Shown here: piece after piece, positions 6,597-10,214 of the stretch
Position numbering within the stretch: position 1 is the stretch's first letter
Layout of the letters: every line of letters starts with the position of its first letter
DNA from: Methanobacteriota archaeon
GTDB lineage: Archaea; Thermoplasmatota; Thermoplasmata; RBG-16-68-12
Length of the DNA stretch: 10,214 nucleotides
Assembly: GCA_005879015.1 (NCBI GenBank)
Contig: VBMC01000027.1
Coordinates: forward strand, 1 to 10,214
Direction: 5' to 3'
The notes under the pieces: model-generated
The model's input: the letters and a program-made list of their open reading frames with translations, nothing else
Database searches by the model: none
Told to the model about the DNA's origin: nothing
Program-made: the position numbers and the translations under genes

Positions 6597-6618
6597 ATAA
6601 CCGCCTCGGAACGGTTAT
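6597..6618. promoter_or_regulatory. Inverted repeat overlapping the KaiC-gene TATA box
   Basis: The arms ATAACCG (6597-6603) and CGGTTAT (6612-6618) form a perfect 7-base inverted repeat with an 8-base spacer. The right arm covers the TATA box of the KaiC-like gene, so binding here would block transcription. The half-site (GATAAC) also occurs at 6447-6452 in the repeats at the winged-helix promoter. Confidence 0.5.
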
Positions 6619-6620
6619 AC
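6614..6620 (+). promoter_or_regulatory. TATA box of the KaiC-like gene
   Basis: GTTATAC is centred about 30 bases before the ATG at 6647, which predicts a leader of only a few bases. Confidence 0.6.
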
Positions 6621-6646
6621 CCGGACCTTCCAATGGAAACCGTCGT

Positions 6647-7357
6647 ATGGGTCAGGACGACCGGATCCGCACGTTCATCCACGGGTTCGACGAGAAGCTC
6701 GGAGGCGGCATCCCGGAAGGCCAAATCGTCCTCCTCGCGGGAGAGCCAGGGACGATGAAATCCACGATCGGCTTCAACATCCTCTACCAGAACGCGTTGC
6801 GCGAAGGGAAGGCAGGCACCTACATCTCCCTCGAGCAAGGACGCGACAACCTATCGCGCCATCTCGAGCAGATGAGCCTCAGCCCGCACGATGTGGAGAG
6901 CAAAGTGAGCATCGTCGACCTCGGAATGATCCGCCGCAACCTGGACGGGATGGCGGACCGCACGTGGCTCGAGATCTTCAAGATGTACGCCACGAACTTG
7001 AAGCGCACCCTGAACTACGAGATCCTCGTCGTCGACTCGTTGCCCGTCCTGGAGGTCATGGCGCGCTTCGAGAATCCACGGGAGGATCTGTTCCAACTCT
7101 GCGAGTGGATTCGCGACCTCCACGCCACGACGATTTTGATCACCGAGATGAAGCCGAACAGCGAGGACTTCGGGAAGCACGGGGAGGAATACCTGTGCGA
7201 CGGCATCATCCACGCGAAGATGGAACGGGTCGACGACGCGAACATCCAGCGCCGGATCCGCTGCGTGAAGATGCGGGGGACGAACCATTCGCCGAACTAC
7301 TTCACCCTCATGTTTCAAAATGGAATCCTTCAGGCGACCCGGATCATCGCCGAATGA
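6647..7357 (+). CDS. Single-domain KaiC-like RecA-superfamily ATPase
   Basis: The 236-residue protein has one RecA/KaiC-type ATPase domain. It shows FIHGFDEKLGGGIPEGQ (10-26), the usual entry to this domain, Walker A GEPGTMKST (32-40), the KaiC-type strand with acidic pair TYISLEQG (58-65), Walker B EILVVDS (125-131), and a late KMRGTNHS (208-215) like the KaiC nucleotide-contact motif. Length fits single-domain archaeal KaiC homologues. Such proteins are numerous in archaea and most have no known substrate; roles in signalling, motility or DNA-related regulation have been proposed. There is no sign of a second domain or a KaiA/KaiB partner, so a clock role is not implied. The start is supported by the TATA box 30 bases upstream. 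It is divergent from the winged-helix gene and may be regulated by it. Confidence 0.9.
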   Translation: MGQDDRIRTFIHGFDEKLGGGIPEGQIVLLAGEPGTMKSTIGFNILYQNALREGKAGTYISLEQGRDNLSRHLEQMSLSPHDVESKVSIVDLGMIRRNLDGMADRTWLEIFKMYATNLKRTLNYEILVVDSLPVLEVMARFENPREDLFQLCEWIRDLHATTILITEMKPNSEDFGKHGEEYLCDGIIHAKMERVDDANIQRRIRCVKMRGTNHSPNYFTLMFQNGILQATRIIAE

Positions 7358-7506
7358 TTCGCATTCTCTGTCCGAGCTCCTCGACGTCGGGATTTGGGCC
7401 AAAAACCTAATCTGAGCCGGCCCACATCTCGCGCTTCAGACGCGGGCCCCTGTTCCGCGCCGTTTGAAGGAGGCACTGCCCGACGGTCCTTCGCCTTTTT
7501 CGAGTT
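7358..7506. other. Intergenic region before the protease, without a clear TATA box
   Basis: This 149-base gap has no gene. The only A/T-rich stretch, CCAAAAACCTAATC near 7399-7412, is a weak promoter candidate and would give a leader of 50 bases or more, unlike the short leaders elsewhere in the window. A Shine-Dalgarno sequence sits near its right end. Confidence 0.4.
7468..7473 (+). promoter_or_regulatory. Strong Shine-Dalgarno sequence before the protease
   Basis: AGGAGG is a full match to the archaeal 16S tail. The expected start lies 5-10 bases downstream, yet the protease frame has only ACG (7483) there and no ATG, GTG or TTG. The first canonical in-frame start is TTG at 7507, 33 bases after the motif. 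Confidence 0.55.
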
Positions 7507-10214
7507 TTGGCATTCATCGCGCTGACGTTTGTCCTCCTCGTCCAGGTTCCTGTGGCGAATCCTCGCTCCGCGATATCTGGCCAACCGCCGGCCCTCCGAA
7601 CCGTTACGTTCCGGACGGACGCCTCTCAGGAGGAGATTCAAACCGCGGGGGCCGAATTGCTCGAATCCTATGGAGCGTTCGCGGTGGCCCGCGGCGGAGA
7701 AGGGAGCCTTGCACTCCTGCGGGAACAGGGCCGTTACGCAGACCCTCTCGGAGGAAGTGCCACGCTCCAACTGCTCGGTGGCACCGTGGACCTCGCGACT
7801 CTCGCCCCGCGGCCGGCCACAGGATGGCCGATCGATCCCCGCGGAGCGACGATCGGCGTCGTCCACTTCCACGCTCCCATCAAGGCGGAATGGGAAGATG
7901 CCTTGGAAGCCCGCGGACTCCAAATCCTGCGCTACCTCCCGCAGGATGCGTTTGTCGTTCGTGGTCCTTCCAGCGCCTTCGAGCGGAGTTCGAGCTTGTC
8001 CTACGTGGACTGGGTCGGTCCCTACGCGCCTTCGTGGAAGGTCCGTCCCGACGCTCCGACCGACTCCCTTCTCGATGTGCGGATCCTCGTGTTTCCCGGA
8101 GAATCTCCCGAGACGGTCGAGGCGTGGTTGGGCCATCAGGGAATCCCGCCTGGGTCTCAATCTTCTTCAGGACCCGGCGTCCTCGGCGCCTTCGGAGGCG
8201 GAGACTTCCGCTGGGTCCGCGCGCGGATCCCCTCCGGCCTGATGAGTTCCCTCGCCGCTTTGCCCATCGTCGAGTTCATCGACCCGGTCCAGGCGGTCCA
8301 CACTTGGAACGCGGAGACGGACTGGGTGATCCAGTCCAATTCGACGGGCAACTATCGCTACTGGTCCGCCGGCCTCGATGGGACGGGTCAGGTCGTCGGG
8401 ATGGCCGACACCGGCCTCGACTACGATGGCAATTCGACCCGTCAATCGTCGGGCTCCATCGTCTCCGGAGATCTCTTCAACACGACGGATCCCAGCCGCC
8501 GCAAGGTCATCCGCTACGTGAACATGGGCGTTCAGACGGGGCAGCTCACCTGGCCCGGAGGCGGTGGCCAATGGGACCCCTGGTCGATCAAGGATAGCAA
8601 CCATCGACCCGCTTTCGGCGATTGCACGTTCGGGCATGGGACCGCTGTGGCCTCGACGCTCGCGGGAAACGACACCGGGATCGGGACCTCCCCGAACGAG
8701 GGAAATGCACGTGGTGCGAAGCTCTACTTCCAGGATATCGGGACCGTCGGCCTCGATACGAATTGCAATATGGGCAATGGGAACGCAGATCTGTTGAACT
8801 ACCTGCCGCAAGACTACGCGGACCTGTTCGGGCCACCCGGACTCGTGTATAACGATCCGTTCGCACCCGTCCGCGTGCACAGCGATAGTTGGGGCGGGAC
8901 CGCGAACGTGTACGATCTGCAGGCGAGGATGGTGGACATGTTCGTCTGGGCCCACCCCGACATGACGATCGTGTTCGCGGCGGGCAACTGTGCGTCGACC
9001 TGTACCCCGGGGACCATCGGCACGCCTGGGACCGCGAAGGACATTGTGACTGTCGGTGGCGCATACAACCCGGACGTCCCCGGACAGAACCAGAACGACT
9101 TGGCTCCACAGAGCGGCCGCGGTCCGACGCCCGACGGACGCATCAAGCCGACCTTGGTCACAATCTTTGACGGTGACTCCGCCATGTCGGACGGGAACCC
9201 GCTCAGCGGGAGGGGAGGGCCCGACGATCACTGGGCGGGCACCAGCTACTCGACGCCCGCCGCCGCGGCCGCCGCCGCCATCGTTCGACAGTATTTCATG
9301 GAAGGATGGTACCCATCGGGACGGCCTGTCCCGGCCGACGCGATGACCCCGAGCGCCGCGCTGATCCGGGCCGTCCTGATCGCGTCCGGAGTGCCGGTCA
9401 CCGGGAGTGGCACGGTTTCTCGCGGCGGATCGGACACGTGGCCCAACAACGAACAGGGTTTCGGCCGAGTCCTCCTTTCGAACGTCCTCCCGCTCTCCGC
9501 CGCGGGCGACACGTTCCGCACCCAGGTGGTCGACGGAACGTCCGGCCTGTTGACGGGGGACGCCCCGAGCTACACGTTCCATGTCGCCACCCCCGGGCCC
9601 GTGAAGTTCGTCCTCACTTGGAGCGATTTCCCTGGGACGCTCGGGGCGACGAAGGCGCTCGTGAACGATCTGGACCTGAAGGTGACCGCTCCCGACGGGA
9701 CCGTGTACCGCGGGAATCATTTCGCGCCGTTCGCGCAGGCCGAGTCCCTCGCCGGAGGCACCTTCGACAGCACGAATGGGGAGGAGGCCGTGATCCGGAG
9801 GACGGCCATGGTCGGCGACTGGACCGTTCAGGTGATCGGGTCGAACGTCCCGATCGGTCCACAGCCCTTCGCCCTCGTCGCAACGGGCAATCTCGACGCG
9901 TCGTATGGCCGCGTCACGCTCGATCGCGTCGCGTATTCGGAGGCGGACACGGTTCGCCTCGCGGTCCACGACTCCTCGGCGACCTCCGTCGTCGTGCATG
10001 TCGCATCGGGGATCGAGCCCGCGGGGGAGGACATCACCTTGACCAGGGGCGGTGCGGACGAAATCTGGCGGGGTTCCATTCGGACCGCCTTCGGGACCCC
10101 GGTCACGGACGGAATCCTCCAGGTTCGGGAGGGAGATACGATCACCGCCACGTACCAAGACCTCTCGCCCGCGCACACGGCCAGGGCGACGGCCCAGATC
10201 CTTGGGAGCGGACC
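7507..10214 (+). CDS. Secreted KP-43-like subtilisin (S8) serine protease, C-terminus cut by the window edge
   Basis: This frame stays open to the window end (902 complete codons). Residues 1-17 are a hydrophobic signal segment. Residues about 30-285 form three successive alpha/beta modules resembling subtilase propeptides. The S8 catalytic domain follows, with Asp301 (GMADTG), His377 (FGHGTAVAS), oxyanion Asn494 (AAGNC) and nucleophile Ser580 (GTSYSTP). Residues about 697-797 form a jelly-roll domain with LTWSDFPG and NDLDL and a WTVQVIGSNVP strand, as in Bacillus KP-43-type proteases, where this domain binds calcium. A further Ig-like beta domain begins near 800 and runs off the window. All catalytic residues are present, so it is probably an active extracellular endopeptidase. 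The start is uncertain: TTG 7507 is the first canonical start, but the basic residues expected before a signal segment (LRLFR) and the Shine-Dalgarno lie upstream, pointing to a non-canonical ACG at 7483. An antisense frame of 669 codons is a GC-rich shadow. Confidence 0.92.
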   Translation, partial: MAFIALTFVLLVQVPVANPRSAISGQPPALRTVTFRTDASQEEIQTAGAELLESYGAFAVARGGEGSLALLREQGRYADPLGGSATLQLLGGTVDLATLAPRPATGWPIDPRGATIGVVHFHAPIKAEWEDALEARGLQILRYLPQDAFVVRGPSSAFERSSSLSYVDWVGPYAPSWKVRPDAPTDSLLDVRILVFPGESPETVEAWLGHQGIPPGSQSSSGPGVLGAFGGGDFRWVRARIPSGLMSSLAALPIVEFIDPVQAVHTWNAETDWVIQSNSTGNYRYWSAGLDGTGQVVGMADTGLDYDGNSTRQSSGSIVSGDLFNTTDPSRRKVIRYVNMGVQTGQLTWPGGGGQWDPWSIKDSNHRPAFGDCTFGHGTAVASTLAGNDTGIGTSPNEGNARGAKLYFQDIGTVGLDTNCNMGNGNADLLNYLPQDYADLFGPPGLVYNDPFAPVRVHSDSWGGTANVYDLQARMVDMFVWAHPDMTIVFAAGNCASTCTPGTIGTPGTAKDIVTVGGAYNPDVPGQNQNDLAPQSGRGPTPDGRIKPTLVTIFDGDSAMSDGNPLSGRGGPDDHWAGTSYSTPAAAAAAAIVRQYFMEGWYPSGRPVPADAMTPSAALIRAVLIASGVPVTGSGTVSRGGSDTWPNNEQGFGRVLLSNVLPLSAAGDTFRTQVVDGTSGLLTGDAPSYTFHVATPGPVKFVLTWSDFPGTLGATKALVNDLDLKVTAPDGTVYRGNHFAPFAQAESLAGGTFDSTNGEEAVIRRTAMVGDWTVQVIGSNVPIGPQPFALVATGNLDASYGRVTLDRVAYSEADTVRLAVHDSSATSVVVHVASGIEPAGEDITLTRGGADEIWRGSIRTAFGTPVTDGILQVREGDTITATYQDLSPAHTARATAQILGSG

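Larger units (their letters stand above)
6461..6646. other. Rest of the divergent intergenic region with a pyrimidine-rich tract
   Basis: No gene is seen here. The plus strand has an almost pure pyrimidine tract at about 6544-6573 (CTCCCCC, then TTTC, TTTTTC, TTTTCCCTCCC, with one G). It could act as a U-rich terminator for any plus-strand transcript or as an unusual DNA structure, but no upstream plus-strand gene requires it. An inverted repeat and the KaiC-gene TATA box follow it. Confidence 0.5.

Noticed and set aside
6498..6646. Possible tRNA or C/D box RNA in the divergent region
   Set aside because: GTTCGCGAT and ATGAT resemble a T-loop and box C, but no full set of stems or boxes could be built.
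7464..8597. Open frame of 377 codons on the plus strand beginning inside the Shine-Dalgarno
   Set aside because: It is frame-shifted from the protease, Arg/Pro-rich, and stops within the S8 catalytic domain.
8167..10176. Open frame of 669 codons on the minus strand
   Set aside because: It lies entirely antisense to the protease with full catalytic motifs, and its product is a low-complexity Arg/Gly/Asp-rich sequence typical of GC-rich shadows.

Overview
The window reads as chromosomal DNA of an archaeon, most likely a GC-rich member of the Thermoplasmatota (Euryarchaeota s.l.). This rests on an archaeal ABCE1 ribosome-recycling ATPase, an archaeal-type NAC protein with a UBA tail, an archaeal SRP (7S) RNA, a single-domain KaiC-like ATPase, TATA boxes about 25-35 bases ahead of most starts with little or no leader, and large surface or secreted proteins built from repeats often seen in Thermoplasmata. 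The lineage is an inference from gene content and style, not from a marker tree.

Layout. 1-1649 (-): ABCE1, missing its C-terminus at the window edge, with a GTG start that appears leaderless. 1749-2123 (+): NAC, divergent from ABCE1. 2120-2446 (+): a two-helix membrane protein overlapping NAC by ATGA and overlapping the next gene tail-to-tail by 75 bases. 2372-5455 (-): a 1027-residue surface protein with signal peptide, Asp-box (BNR/sialidase-like) propeller, three repeats of one type, four of another, and a C-terminal membrane anchor. 5484-5491: a TATA element usable in both directions. About 5513-5826 (+): SRP RNA, which fills what looks like an empty gap of about 370 bases. 5829-6413 (-): a winged-helix protein. 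6414-6646: a divergent regulatory region with operator-like repeats. 6647-7357 (+): KaiC-like ATPase. From about 7507 to the window end (+): a secreted KP-43-like subtilisin (S8) protease, cut at the edge.

How they fit together. The left part is rich in translation and nascent-chain functions: ribosome recycling (ABCE1), nascent-chain binding (NAC) and the SRP RNA that targets nascent secretory and membrane proteins. The right and central parts carry exported products (surface propeller protein, subtilase) that would use such targeting. The KaiC-like gene and the winged-helix gene are divergent and share a control region. I see no mobile element, CRISPR array, tRNA or defence cluster. The most unusual points are the shared TATA element between the SRP RNA and the surface-protein gene, the operator-like repeats between the winged-helix and KaiC-like genes, the tail-to-tail coding overlap at 2372-2446, and a strong Shine-Dalgarno before the protease that has no canonical start codon at the right distance. 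I found no clearly new multi-gene system.
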